From: Myxococcus qinghaiensis
GTDB lineage: Bacteria; Myxococcota; Myxococcia; Myxococcales; Myxococcaceae
NCBI RefSeq assembly: GCF_024198215.1
Contig: NZ_JAKCFA010000007.1
Span: 310,001 to 374,000, forward strand
Length of the DNA: 64,000 nt
Direction of reading: 5' to 3'
A program made the translations under genes and the position numbers. Below the pieces are notes generated by a model, which searched no databases, had not been told where the DNA came from, and was given only the letters and a program-made list of their open reading frames with translations. Numbering within the stretch: the first letter of the stretch is position 1; the number at the start of each line of letters is the position of its first letter. Below, piece after piece: positions 46,342 to 55,734 of the stretch.

Positions 46342-46980
46342 TCACGCCGTCTTCGGGTATCGCGCCTGATGGTCCGCGTAGAGCTTCCGCTCCTCGCGGA
46401 ATGCCTGCGCGATGCTCGGCCGCTCCCGGAGACGCGAGACGTAGGCGACCAGGGCAGGCCACTTCTTCAGGTCCACGGGAGTCGCCGCGCACCATCCCAG
46501 CACGGCGAACAGGTAGGCGTCGGCGACGCTGAACTCCTCCAGCAGGAACTCCCGACCGCTCAGGTGCTTCTCCAGCAAGTCCAGCCGTGAGCTCGCCTTT
46601 TCCAACGCGTAGGCCTTCGCCCCTTCCGGAGCCTTGGGGTCCAGGAGCGGCGTGAAGACCGACTTGTGCAGCTCCGTGCCGACGAAACACAGCCATTGCT
46701 GGAGCCGCTCGCGCGCCCTGCGCTCCGTCGGCGCGAGTTTCGCCTCCGGCCAGCGGCCCGCCACGTGCTGGAGGATGGCGGCGTTCTCCGTGAGGATGTC
46801 GCCATCATCCGTCCGCAAGGTCGGCACGTAGCCCAGCGGGTTGATCTCCCGGTAGTCCTGGCCATCCTGCGTGCGCTTCGTCTTCGAATCCACCTCCACG
46901 AAGGCGACCTCCGCACCGGCTTCGTAGAGGGAGATGCGGGTCGCCAGCGAACAGGACAGCGGTGAGAAGTAGAGCTGCAT
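46342..46980 (-). CDS. Glutathione S-transferase, beta class-like
   Basis: The 212-residue protein starts MQLYFSPLSCSLATRISLY with C10, the active-site cysteine position of beta-class bacterial GSTs, then a thioredoxin fold ending LTENAAILQHVAGRWP and an all-helical C-terminal domain (FSVADAYLFAVLGW). It should conjugate glutathione to electrophiles or bind lipophilic ligands. ATG 46980 is 7 bases from GGAGG; an ATG six bases earlier overlaps that site. It is divergent from a LysR regulator with an inverted repeat between them, so it may be the regulated target. Confidence 0.88.
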   Translation of the reverse strand: MQLYFSPLSCSLATRISLYEAGAEVAFVEVDSKTKRTQDGQDYREINPLGYVPTLRTDDGDILTENAAILQHVAGRWPEAKLAPTERRARERLQQWLCFVGTELHKSVFTPLLDPKAPEGAKAYALEKASSRLDLLEKHLSGREFLLEEFSVADAYLFAVLGWCAATPVDLKKWPALVAYVSRLRERPSIAQAFREERKLYADHQARYPKTA

Positions 46981-47046
46981 GGTCATTCCTCCAGGACATC
47001 GAGCACGTTCCCCCTTGGGAACGCCGATGACTCTGGTCCTCGCCGC

Positions 47047-47076
47047 CCTATGCGTCCAACGCATCGTTCGCATAGG
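47047..47076. promoter_or_regulatory. Nested inverted repeats in GST/LysR divergent region
   Basis: An outer repeat CCTATGCG...CGCATAGG (8-base arms, 14-base spacer) contains an inner repeat ATGCGT-CCA-ACGCAT. It lies 9 bases before the LysR start and 67 bases before the GST start. This is a likely LysR box for autoregulation and control of the GST gene. Confidence 0.6.
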
Positions 47077-47084
47077 CTCGATGC

Positions 47085-48014
47085 ATGAGCGACATCGCCG
47101 CCCCGCCCGCTACCCGCCTCGACATCAAGGACTTGCGAGTCGTCGTCGCCCTGGCCTCGGCGGGAACGACGGCCCAGGCCGCCACCCTGCTCCACCTCAC
47201 CCAGCCAGCGGTCAGCCGCGCCCTGCTGCTCGCGGAAGACAAGCTCGGCACCCGCCTCTTCGACCGCACACACCGAGGTCTCGTCCCCACCGACGCGGGC
47301 AGACAGCTCGTCACCGGCGCCACGCGACTGCTCCTGGAGCTGGGTGACCTGGAGCGCTGCGTCCTCACGCCCGCCACCCCACCCGTCCGCCTGCGACTCG
47401 TGTGCGAGTGTTACACCGCCTACCACTGGCTCCCCTCCCTGCTCGTGGACCTGCGCAGGAGCATGCCGGGGCTGGAGATCGTCCTCGCCGTGGAGCATAC
47501 GCGCGATCCCGTCCCCGCCCTCGAAGCGGGAGACATCGACGTGGCCCTCCTCACCCAGGCCACCATCCCCCGCGCCACGCTTCGGGCCCGCAAGCTCTTC
47601 TCTGACGAGATTGTCTTCGTCGTGTCCGCCTCACATCCACTCGCGGGCCGCAAGACGCTCACGCGAGACGACCTGCGCGAGCACACCCTGCTCACGTCCC
47701 AGACACCGCCCGCGGAGGCCCACTGGTTCATCACCCAGGTCTTCGGCCGGGAGCGGCCCCGCCTGCGCTACGAGCGGCTCCCGCTGACCGAGGCGATGTT
47801 CGACCTGACGCGGGCCGGCCTGGGCATCGCCGTCATCTCGGAGTGGATCGCCGGGCCGCATCTCGGCAAGGGAGACCTGGTCGCGAAGCGGCTCGCGTCA
47901 GGGCCGCTCCAGCGCTCCTGGCGCATCGCCTGGCGGCGCGAAGCCAGTGAAGCAGCGCACCGCCTGGCGACAGCCCTGGAGGGACTCGCGCCCCGCCGGC
48001 TCGCGACGGGGTGA
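47085..48014 (+). CDS. LysR-family transcriptional regulator (MetR-like)
   Basis: The 309-residue protein has an N-terminal winged helix-turn-helix (residues about 12-70; LTQPAVSRALLLAEDKLGTRLFDR) and a substrate-binding domain beginning with RLRLVCECYTAYHWLP, a stretch that resembles MetR. In MetR that domain binds homocysteine; here the ligand is unknown. It is divergent from the GST gene with nested inverted repeats just before its own start. It converges closely (16 bases) with the Gfo/Idh/MocA oxidoreductase gene, which is a separate unit. Confidence 0.88.
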   Translation: MSDIAAPPATRLDIKDLRVVVALASAGTTAQAATLLHLTQPAVSRALLLAEDKLGTRLFDRTHRGLVPTDAGRQLVTGATRLLLELGDLERCVLTPATPPVRLRLVCECYTAYHWLPSLLVDLRRSMPGLEIVLAVEHTRDPVPALEAGDIDVALLTQATIPRATLRARKLFSDEIVFVVSASHPLAGRKTLTRDDLREHTLLTSQTPPAEAHWFITQVFGRERPRLRYERLPLTEAMFDLTRAGLGIAVISEWIAGPHLGKGDLVAKRLASGPLQRSWRIAWRREASEAAHRLATALEGLAPRRLATG

Positions 48015-48030
48015 GCCACACGCCCTGGGC

Positions 48031-49146
48031 TCACTCCACCGTGGGCGACGGCGCGTTCACCGGCTCGGGCGGCTCGATGGCCGGGCGGACGATGAGCTGG
48101 TCGATGGACGGCCGCTGGCGCCGCTCGAAGGGCTCGAGCTTCACGGCCCGCCCCGTGCGCGCGGACTCCTGGAGCGCGACAATCACCCGCAGGTCCGCCA
48201 GCCCCTCCCAACCCGACGGCTCCGGCTCTCGGTTCTCCAGGATGCACTTCGAGAAGTAGAGCAACTCCGGAGCGAACTGGTCCTGCTTCTCGAACGTCCG
48301 CTCCTCCGTCTTCCCATCGACGGTGATGAAGTGCTTGCGCTCGGAGTCGTACCCGAACCCCGGGTCCGCGCGCAGGTCGCCCTTCTCGCAGACGACCCGG
48401 TAGCTGGAGACCGCCGACGCCGCATGGCTGATGGCGAACTGGCCCATCCGCCCCTCGGAGAAGCGCAGCAACGCGAACGCCGTGCCGTCCACGCCCTTGA
48501 AGCGCGCGTCCGGGTCCTCCTGCGTGAAGCACACCACCTCCGTGGGCTCGGCCCCGAAGAGGTAGCGCGCGGCGTTGATGGGATACGGCCCCTCGTCGAG
48601 CAAGGCCCCGCCTCCCACGTCGGCGCGCGTGCGGATGTCTCCCGAGCGCGCCTGCTGCGTCATCAGCGCGGAGAACATCCGAGGCTCGCCCAGCTTGCCA
48701 GAGCGCAACAGCTCGATGGCTCGCAGGTTCGCCTCCTCGAAGTGGAGCCGGTAGGCGACCATCAGCCGGACGTCGTGCTCGTCCGCGACGCGAATCATCG
48801 CCTCGCAGTCCTCCACCGTCGTGGCCATCGGCTTCTCGCACAACACATGCAACCCCGCCCGAGCGGAGCGCTCGGTGAACTCGCGGTGCATCGTGTTGGG
48901 CAGCACGATGTAGACGGCGTCGACCTCCGCGTCCCGGCAGACCTGCTCGAAGTCCTCGTAACCCGCGCAGTGTTCAACACCGTACTGCTCACGCAGCGCC
49001 TCGCGCTTCGTTCGGTCCGACGAGAAGATGGCCACCAGCTCGGAATTCTCCTTCGCGTTCTTGAACGCCGGGAGGATGGCCACCTGCGCGAGATTTCCCG
49101 CGCCCACCACCGCATAACGAATCCGCCGCGAGCCACGTTGAGCCAT
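48031..49146 (-). CDS. Gfo/Idh/MocA-family oxidoreductase
   Basis: The 371-residue protein has a Rossmann N-terminus (RYAVVGAGNLAQVAILPAF) and the family motif CEKPMA near residue 100, followed by an alpha/beta C-terminal domain. These enzymes use NAD(P) to oxidise or reduce sugars, inositols or trans-dihydrodiols. AGGAGG lies 7 bases before ATG 49146. The C-terminal 20 residues are a Pro-rich extension (PAIEPPEPVNAPSP). No sugar operon genes flank it. Confidence 0.85.
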   Translation of the reverse strand: MAQRGSRRIRYAVVGAGNLAQVAILPAFKNAKENSELVAIFSSDRTKREALREQYGVEHCAGYEDFEQVCRDAEVDAVYIVLPNTMHREFTERSARAGLHVLCEKPMATTVEDCEAMIRVADEHDVRLMVAYRLHFEEANLRAIELLRSGKLGEPRMFSALMTQQARSGDIRTRADVGGGALLDEGPYPINAARYLFGAEPTEVVCFTQEDPDARFKGVDGTAFALLRFSEGRMGQFAISHAASAVSSYRVVCEKGDLRADPGFGYDSERKHFITVDGKTEERTFEKQDQFAPELLYFSKCILENREPEPSGWEGLADLRVIVALQESARTGRAVKLEPFERRQRPSIDQLIVRPAIEPPEPVNAPSPTVE

Positions 49147-49394
49147 GCGCACACCTCCTCTGGAGGACACGCTGTGCGCCAGGGCGCGGGGTCACAAGTC
49201 CCCGCCAGGGCTCCAGGCTTTCCGCACGGCTGGATGGTGGGCAGCACGGCGTCCAGGACACCGGCATGAAGACGCGGTGAGGGAAGAAAACGGGGTCATG
49301 CCGTTCAGCGATGGCAGGCCTCGGATTTCGCAGCCCGCTCCGCCGCTCGGGAGTGCCGTCTGTCGTTGTCGCACCTCCTTCCCCTAGACGACCC

Positions 49395-51734
49395 ATGCTT
49401 GGAAACCCGCGGTTGACCCTTGTCCTCTCCGTCGTCATGGCGGTGAGCTTCTTCGGCTGCCAGAGCGCCGAGCCCCCCGTGAGTCCGGAGTCCTCGGCGG
49501 GCGAGCGCGTCGTCACCTACGGCCACGGAGCCTTCCTCGGCGAGGGCGGAAAGGTCCTGACAGCCGACCTTGGACTGGTGCGGCGCACCCAGCAGGAGTT
49601 CCTGGAGACGCTGCGGCGACAGGCCCTGGAGAAAGGCGGCCTCGACATCGACGGACCGCGCAAGGTCATCACCAGCCAGGTGGACGACGAGGTCCTCGCC
49701 AACGCGCTGTACATCGACTGGCTGAACGACACCCTGCACCCCGAGGACTACACGCGCATCCGCGCCCTCAACGGGGCCCTGCGCACGCACTACCTCAAGC
49801 GGCTGAGCACGTCGAAGGTGGAGAAAGAAGAGCAGCACGAGACGAAGGGCGTGGGCTCCGACGTCGCACGGAAGCTGGAGGCGCAGGGCATCAAGACCTT
49901 CTCCATCACGGAGAACAGCGGCGAGGCCTACATCCGCGAGTGTGCAGCCGCCGGCGTCCCCATTCCTCCGCCCATGTTCTCCGCGGGCTGGGTCAACCGG
50001 GGCGTCATCGACGACGAGTTCATCAGCACCACCGAGAAGGCGGAGTTGATGCACTACACCAGCGACAAGCCGCCGGGCGTCTGTCTCGCGCTGCCCCGCT
50101 ACCTGCGTGACGACAAGTCCATCGACCTGCTCGGCATCATCTGCCTCGGCACGCTCAGCAACAAGGCGTGCTTCTGGGACAACCCCGCGAGCAAGACCTT
50201 CATCCGGGGCGTGCAGGTGGACATCAAGGACTTCGTTGGAGGCTACGCCCTCGAAGCCAACGGCCAGGGCACCTGCTCGGACTGCCACGCGGGCGAGAAT
50301 CCCTTCATCGTCCACCCCGAGAAGCCCCCCTTCATCGGCTTGGACCTGTTCGGGACGGGTTGGTACGAGCCCATCGTCCACCCGAGTTGGCCGCAGAACC
50401 CGGGCCCCTCGTATCTGCTGGAGGCGGTCTCCTCCGAGGGCCGCTGCGATACCTGCCACCGCGCGGGCGGCTCCGGTCGCCGCTTCCCCGCGCTCTCCAA
50501 GGAGCTGCCCGGCTACTGCAGCATCGTCCTGGAGACGGCCGTGAGCCCGCCGTTGCCCGGGACGATGCCTCCCTACGGCGCGGACCGCTCGCAGTACACC
50601 GCGCACGTGGATGCGCTGCGCAAGGCATGCAAGGCGCCGAAGCCGACAGGCACGACGGTGCCCGGCAACATCCCGGATGACACGGGCTATCTCTCGCCGC
50701 CCGTGGTCATCGACCCGCTGTATGCCTGTGCGACGCAGGTCGCGGTGCGCGGCGCGGTGCTCGACGCGAAGGTGACGCTGACCATCAACGGCACCGACGT
50801 GGGCTCGCTCATCGCCCGCAACCCCGACCACGAGGTGTTCAATGTGCCGGCGCTGGTCGTCGGCGACAAAGTCACGGCCCGGCAGGAGAGCGGCGCGGCG
50901 GTCTCCGGCCCTTCACCGGAGATTCAGGTCCGCGACCACAAGGTCGACTACCCCGCGGGCCTGCCCGCGCCCGTCATCGACCCGACGCTCATCTACGAGT
51001 GCGCGGAGGTCATCTCCGTGCGCCACGTCCCGGGCGCGAAGCTCACCGTCACGGTGAACGGCGGCTCGGCCGTCTCATCGTCGACCAGCACGGACTGGAC
51101 GGCCATCCGCCCGGGCAAGACGCCCTTCGTCGTGGGTGACGAGTACAAGGCGGTCATCGGCCTGTGCGGCGACAAGAGCCCGGAGTCCGCGCCGCAGAAG
51201 GCCGTGAAGGCGCCCGCGAGCATCCCCGCGCCCTCCTTCGACCCGCCGCAGACCTTCGCGGGTCAGCAGCTGGTGAGCCTGGGCTCGCTGACGAACGGCG
51301 CCCGGACGAGCATCGACGTGCTGGGCGTGGGCTCCGCGGGCGGCTTTTCCACGCCCATCTCCTGGTACCCGAACTACGACTTCGCCACGCCCCTGGGCCG
51401 GGCCCTGAACTCCGGCGAGGTCCTGGTCGCGCAGCAGAAGCTGTGTCAGGCGGGTCCGCCGAACCAGACGCCTCCGGCGGGAAGCTGCAAGGAGCTGCAG
51501 GCGCCGCGCATCCTCCAGCCGCTCGCGGGCACCAACTTCGTCATCGTGTTGCAGGCCATCCCCGGCGCGCGCATCCGCGTCTATGACAGCAGCAACAAGG
51601 AGATTGGCGACGGCAGCGGCAACGTCATCCTGCTGAGCCGGAACCTGGTGGCCACGGACATCCTCACGGTGGTCCAGCAGGTCGGCAAGTGCACGAGCAG
51701 CACCGCCTACCGCATCAGCGTGCGCGGCGGGTAG
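49395..51734 (+). CDS. Dihaem c-type cytochrome lipoprotein
   Basis: The 779-residue protein has a lipoprotein signal (AVSFFGCQS, Cys at residue 22). Two CxxCH haem-binding sites, CSDCH and CDTCH, occur near residues 295 and 355. The C-terminal ~330 residues form repeated beta domains with regular Cys (starts like YACATQVAVRGAV, YECAEVISVRHVP, LVSLGSLTNGA), suggesting Ig-like or carbohydrate-binding modules. It is an exported electron-carrying or peroxidase-like protein of unknown partner, with an unusual adhesin-like tail. ATG 49395 precedes the lipobox at the normal distance. No cytochrome maturation genes are adjacent. Confidence 0.82.
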   Translation: MLGNPRLTLVLSVVMAVSFFGCQSAEPPVSPESSAGERVVTYGHGAFLGEGGKVLTADLGLVRRTQQEFLETLRRQALEKGGLDIDGPRKVITSQVDDEVLANALYIDWLNDTLHPEDYTRIRALNGALRTHYLKRLSTSKVEKEEQHETKGVGSDVARKLEAQGIKTFSITENSGEAYIRECAAAGVPIPPPMFSAGWVNRGVIDDEFISTTEKAELMHYTSDKPPGVCLALPRYLRDDKSIDLLGIICLGTLSNKACFWDNPASKTFIRGVQVDIKDFVGGYALEANGQGTCSDCHAGENPFIVHPEKPPFIGLDLFGTGWYEPIVHPSWPQNPGPSYLLEAVSSEGRCDTCHRAGGSGRRFPALSKELPGYCSIVLETAVSPPLPGTMPPYGADRSQYTAHVDALRKACKAPKPTGTTVPGNIPDDTGYLSPPVVIDPLYACATQVAVRGAVLDAKVTLTINGTDVGSLIARNPDHEVFNVPALVVGDKVTARQESGAAVSGPSPEIQVRDHKVDYPAGLPAPVIDPTLIYECAEVISVRHVPGAKLTVTVNGGSAVSSSTSTDWTAIRPGKTPFVVGDEYKAVIGLCGDKSPESAPQKAVKAPASIPAPSFDPPQTFAGQQLVSLGSLTNGARTSIDVLGVGSAGGFSTPISWYPNYDFATPLGRALNSGEVLVAQQKLCQAGPPNQTPPAGSCKELQAPRILQPLAGTNFVIVLQAIPGARIRVYDSSNKEIGDGSGNVILLSRNLVATDILTVVQQVGKCTSSTAYRISVRGG

Positions 51735-51882
51735 TCACCGCTCGGAACGCGGGAGGCTTGGGTCTCGCCAGGCAACGGGCGTGGGCCGAGCCTCCCTGCT
51801 TCCCCTCCGAAAGCAGCGGGCAAGACTCCTCTCTCCACCGAGGCATCCGTACCCTAGCCAGGACCGGTACCGAGGGGAGAGC

Positions 51883-53013
51883 ATGCCAATGAGTGAGCAA
51901 GCCCAGGCCAGGGCGGCCGTCGTGTGGAAGAAGGGTGGGCCCTTCCAGCTCGAGGACGTCACCATCGAAGCCCCTCAGGCGGACGAAGTGCTCGTCCGGA
52001 TGGTCGCCACTGGCATGTGTCACACTGACATGATTGTCCGCGACCAGTTCTACCCGGTGCCGTTGCCCGTCGTCCTCGGGCATGAGGGGGCGGGAGTCGT
52101 CGAGCGCGTGGGCAGCAGGGTGACCAAGGTCGCCCCAGGCGACCACGTCGTCATGGCCTTCACCTTCTGCGGGAGGTGCGACCTGTGCCAGTCGGGGCAT
52201 CCGGCGTACTGCCGGGAGTTCTTCGCGCGGAACCTGGGCGGTGGGCGGATGGACGGGTCCACCGCGGTCCAGAAGGAGGGCAAGCCCCTCCATGACCACT
52301 TCTTCGGCCAGTCCTCCTTCAGCACCTTCGCCATCGCGACCGAGCGCAACATCGTCAAGGTGCGCAAGGACGTCCCGTTGGAGCTGCTCGGCCCCCTGGG
52401 GTGCGGCATCTCCACGGGCGCGGGCGCGGTCCTCAATTCGTTGAAGGTGACGGCGGGGCGCACGTTCGCGGCCTTCGGTTCCGGCGCGGTGGGATTGAGC
52501 GCTGTCATGGCCGCGCGGCTGGCGGGGGCCACCACCATCATCGCGGTGGACACCCGGCCCAACCGCCTTCAACTGGCGCTGGAGCTGGGCGCCACGCACG
52601 TGGTGAACGGGCAGGACGAGGACGCAGTGGCGTTCATCAAGCGTGTCACCGGAGACAAGGGCGTGGACTTCACGCTGGAGTCCACGGGAAATCCGAAGGT
52701 GCTGCGGCAGGCCATCGACTCGCTCGACCTCCTGGGGACGTGCGGCGTCGTCGGCGCACCGCCCTTCGGCACCGAGGCGAGCTTCGACGTGAATGACCTG
52801 ATGATTCCCGGCAAGAGCGTGCGCGGAATCGTCGAGGGCGACAGCGTCCCGGACGTCTTCATCCCCCAGCTCATCGACCTGTACTCGCAGGGAAAGTTCC
52901 CCTTCGACAAGCTGGCGAGGTTCTACCCGCTGGAGCAGATCAACCAGGCGGCCAAGGACTCGGAGAAGGGCGATACGCTCAAGCCCATCATCCGGATGAC
53001 GCGACCTGGCTGA
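51883..53013 (+). CDS. Zinc-dependent alcohol dehydrogenase (aryl-alcohol type)
   Basis: The 376-residue MDR-family enzyme has catalytic zinc ligands in GMCHTDMI and LGHEGAGVVERVG, a structural zinc cluster (CGRCDLCQSGHPAYC), and a Rossmann segment with FGSGAVGLSAVMAARLAG. It resembles benzyl-alcohol/geraniol dehydrogenases (XylB-like). GGGGAG lies shortly before ATG 51883; a second ATG at 51889 is almost equally likely. The NmrA-type gene follows after 33 bases on the same strand, so the two are probably an operon. Confidence 0.88.
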   Translation: MPMSEQAQARAAVVWKKGGPFQLEDVTIEAPQADEVLVRMVATGMCHTDMIVRDQFYPVPLPVVLGHEGAGVVERVGSRVTKVAPGDHVVMAFTFCGRCDLCQSGHPAYCREFFARNLGGGRMDGSTAVQKEGKPLHDHFFGQSSFSTFAIATERNIVKVRKDVPLELLGPLGCGISTGAGAVLNSLKVTAGRTFAAFGSGAVGLSAVMAARLAGATTIIAVDTRPNRLQLALELGATHVVNGQDEDAVAFIKRVTGDKGVDFTLESTGNPKVLRQAIDSLDLLGTCGVVGAPPFGTEASFDVNDLMIPGKSVRGIVEGDSVPDVFIPQLIDLYSQGKFPFDKLARFYPLEQINQAAKDSEKGDTLKPIIRMTRPG

Positions 53014-53046
53014 GCTCCGCGCGTCACATCCCACGGAGGAGACGTC

Positions 53047-53886
53047 ATGGCGGATACACCGATTGCCGTCACCGGCTGCACGGGCCGGCTCGGGGGACGC
53101 ATTGCCCGTCGGCTCGCGGACCGGGGAGTCGCCCAGCGGCTCATCGTCCGCGACGCGGAGCGGGCCCCTTCCCTGCCGGGAGCCGAGGTCCACGTCGCGG
53201 CGTATCGAGACCGGGACGCGCTCGCCCGCGCGCTGGAGGGCGTCCGGACGGTGCTCTTCGTGTCCGCGAAGGAGGCGCCGACGCGGCTGGAGGAGCACTT
53301 CGCGTTCATCGAGACGGCGGCGTCGGTGGGCATGGAGACGCTCGTCTACACGTCGTTCCAAGGGGCGGCCCCGAACGCGACCTTCACGTTCGCCAGGGAC
53401 CACTGGGCCACCGAGCAGCGCCTGCGTGAGCAGCGCTTCTCCTCGGTGATTCTCCGGGACAACCTCTATCTGGACTTCCTTCCCATGCTGGCCGGGGACG
53501 ACGGGGTGATTCGAGGTCCGGCTGGCAATGGCCGCGTCGCCGCCGTGGCGCAGGACGACATCGCCGACGTCGCCACCGCCGTGCTGCTGAATGCACGTGA
53601 GCACCGGGGCCGCACGTACTCGCTGACCGGCCCCGAAGCGCTGACGCTCGATGAGGTCGCCGCCGTGCTCAGTCGCAAGCTGGGGCGCCCCATCCGCTAC
53701 CACCCGGAGAGCATCGAGGAGGCCTATCGCTCACGCGCCCGCTACGCCGCCGAGCCGTGGCAGGTGGACGCGTGGGTGAGCACGTACACGGCCATGGCGG
53801 CGGGCGAGCTGTCGGAGGTGACGACCGACGTGGAGCGGCTCGCGGGACATGCGCCCATGAGCCTGGAGTCCCTGCCGATGGCGTGA
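53047..53886 (+). CDS. NmrA-like NAD(P)-binding protein
   Basis: The 279-residue atypical short-chain dehydrogenase has TGCTGRLGGRIARRL at the N-terminus (residues 8-22; the TGxxGxxG of NmrA/QOR2-type proteins), but the Tyr of the catalytic YxxxK is not evident. It resembles NAD(P)H-quinone reductase 2 (QorB) and regulatory redox sensors. GGAGG lies before the ATG. It is likely co-transcribed with the upstream alcohol dehydrogenase and its stop is 2 bases from the convergent small gene's stop. Confidence 0.85.
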   Translation: MADTPIAVTGCTGRLGGRIARRLADRGVAQRLIVRDAERAPSLPGAEVHVAAYRDRDALARALEGVRTVLFVSAKEAPTRLEEHFAFIETAASVGMETLVYTSFQGAAPNATFTFARDHWATEQRLREQRFSSVILRDNLYLDFLPMLAGDDGVIRGPAGNGRVAAVAQDDIADVATAVLLNAREHRGRTYSLTGPEALTLDEVAAVLSRKLGRPIRYHPESIEEAYRSRARYAAEPWQVDAWVSTYTAMAAGELSEVTTDVERLAGHAPMSLESLPMA

Positions 53887-53888
53887 GG

Positions 53889-54254
53889 CTACTTCGCGGG
53901 CTTGCGAGCGTTCACCACCCGCCGCACCTCTTCCGTGATGCGGTCGAGCTTGCCCTCCGTGTCGAAGCCCTCGCAAGTAGGGCGGTACTCGACCTCCTTC
54001 GCGCCCGGGCCCGGGATGACCCAGAGTTTCGTGCAGTCACAGCGCAGCCCGGCGAGCAGCTTGCGTCCCTTCTTCGCGCGCAGCTCCGCGACCCAGCACG
54101 AATCCGCGCAACCACAGGAGCGGTACTCCAACACCTGGGATTTGTTCTCCCAGTCGAGCGTGTAGAGCGAGTGGTCCGCCACCACACGACCTGGAAGCAC
54201 CAGGAGGGCGAAACCCACCAGGCCTGGCCACGACACGGCACTCCGCTGCTGCAT
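53889..54254 (-). CDS. Small secreted Cys-rich protein
   Basis: The 121-residue protein has a signal peptide (residues 1-26, cleavage after RVVA) and six or more cysteines in the mature part (YRSCGCADSCW, LRCDCTKLW, PTCEGFD), which suggests disulfides or metal binding. I do not recognise the family. Its stop is two bases from the stop of the convergent NmrA-like gene. The divergent side faces the MFS transporter gene on the same strand. Confidence 0.6.
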   Translation of the reverse strand: MQQRSAVSWPGLVGFALLVLPGRVVADHSLYTLDWENKSQVLEYRSCGCADSCWVAELRAKKGRKLLAGLRCDCTKLWVIPGPGAKEVEYRPTCEGFDTEGKLDRITEEVRRVVNARKPAK

Positions 54255-54333
54255 GGTCCGCCCTCGGCGCTCAGCGCGCTCCCGGGAACGGGCTCGCGAG
54301 GGAATGAAGCATAGCCGCTCGGGCTGTCAGGAT

Positions 54334-55566
54334 TCAGCGCAGTAATGCCGGAGGAAAGCCGTGGCGCTTCGCCAGCCAGACGACGAGCAGCGTCGGCACC
54401 AGCAGGATGACCAGCAGCCAGGGGAAGGCGGTGGCGCCCAGCGTCTCCAGGAGCACGCCTCCGGCGATGCCTCCGCCCGCGATGGCGATGTTCCAGGCGG
54501 TGACGATCATCGACTGGGCCACGTCCGCGGCCTCACCCGCCGACTTCGCGGAGGCGGTCTGGAAGAGCGTGGCCGCCCCACCATATGCGAGCCCCCAGAC
54601 CGCCACTCCGACGTAGACCACGGCGGGAGTGCTCCCCCACAAGCCGAGCGCGAACGACACCCCCAGGAGCAGCGCCGTGCTGACAAGCACCAGCTCGCGC
54701 AGCCATCGGTCGATCAACACACCGATGACCCAGATGGCGACGAGCGCGAACACACCAAAGACAAGCAGGACGACGTCGATGTCCTTGGTCAGGCCCGCCG
54801 GAGCGAGGAAGGGGGCGATATAGGTATAGAGGACGTTGTGCGCGAGCACGAACGCGAGCGTGGCGAACAACACGGACCGGATACCCGGCAGCATGAAGAC
54901 CTTTGAAATCGACATGTGCCGCTCCCCGCGCTGGCCTGGGAAGTCCGGGAGCTGGGCGAAGACCCAGCCCGCGAGCAGGAGGGACAGGACGCTCATGATG
55001 CCGAAGGTGACGCGCCAGCCGACGGCGGCGCCCAGGAAGGTCCCCGCTGGGATTCCGAGCGAGAGCGCCAGTGGAATGCCCACCATGGCGACCGCCATCG
55101 CCCTGCCCTGCTGGTGCTCCGGCACCATCCGCGCCGCGTAGCCCGCGACGAGCGCCCACAAGAGTCCCGCGAACATGCCGGCGAAGAACCGCGCGCCGAG
55201 CGTCAGCACGAAGTTCGTCGACACCGCCGTCACCGTGTTGACGACAGCGAAGCCCAGGATGGCGAGGAGCAACACCGGCCGCCGCCTCAAGCCTTGCGTC
55301 GCGGCCGTCAGCGGTATCGCCGTCAGCAATGTGCCCAGCGCATAGAGCGTGACGAGCTGGCCGACCAGCGCCTCCGAGACTTGAAGGTCCGCGCTCATCC
55401 TCGGCAACAGGCCCGCGGGCAGCGCCTCCGTGAGGACGGTGATGAAGGCCGCCATGGCCAGGGCGAGCAGTCCGGCGATGGGCAGGCGCTCGGACTTCTC
55501 GGGCGTGTCGTCAGCGGAAGGGAGTGCGGGCGCCGCCTGGGCGCGGGTCGGGGTCGTGGAAGTCAT
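54334..55566 (-). CDS. Major facilitator superfamily transporter (sugar/drug efflux type)
   Basis: The 410-residue protein has 12 predicted membrane segments after a 30-residue cytosolic start (MFS segments begin at LLALAMAAFITVLTEALPAGLL), with the family motif between helices 2 and 3 degenerate (ATQGLRRRPVLL). The sequence style resembles DHA1/AraJ-like efflux carriers. It is divergent from a LysR regulator; an inverted repeat lies between, so its expression is probably controlled by that regulator. The substrate is unknown. Confidence 0.88.
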   Translation of the reverse strand: MTSTTPTRAQAAPALPSADDTPEKSERLPIAGLLALAMAAFITVLTEALPAGLLPRMSADLQVSEALVGQLVTLYALGTLLTAIPLTAATQGLRRRPVLLLAILGFAVVNTVTAVSTNFVLTLGARFFAGMFAGLLWALVAGYAARMVPEHQQGRAMAVAMVGIPLALSLGIPAGTFLGAAVGWRVTFGIMSVLSLLLAGWVFAQLPDFPGQRGERHMSISKVFMLPGIRSVLFATLAFVLAHNVLYTYIAPFLAPAGLTKDIDVVLLVFGVFALVAIWVIGVLIDRWLRELVLVSTALLLGVSFALGLWGSTPAVVYVGVAVWGLAYGGAATLFQTASAKSAGEAADVAQSMIVTAWNIAIAGGGIAGGVLLETLGATAFPWLLVILLVPTLLVVWLAKRHGFPPALLR

Positions 55567-55701
55567 GGAGGCCGCCAGTCAGCGAAGTGAAAGGACGGGG
55601 CGACCTGCGCCCAGGGGCGAGGCGACGCCCGTCGACGTCGATGGCGGAGACAATAGATTCGAGTGCCAGGCACGACCATCGCGCTACAGTTCCGAGCACA
55701 T

Positions 55702-55717
55702 CGGACAGAATTGTCCG
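55702..55717. promoter_or_regulatory. Inverted repeat CGGACA-GAAT-TGTCCG, LysR operator candidate
   Basis: Two perfect 6-base arms around a 4-base spacer lie 17 bases before the LysR start and 135 bases before the MFS start. The spacing of about 16 bases fits a LysR recognition site for autoregulation and control of the divergent transporter. Confidence 0.55.
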
Positions 55718-55734
55718 CAATCGAGGTGTGACGC

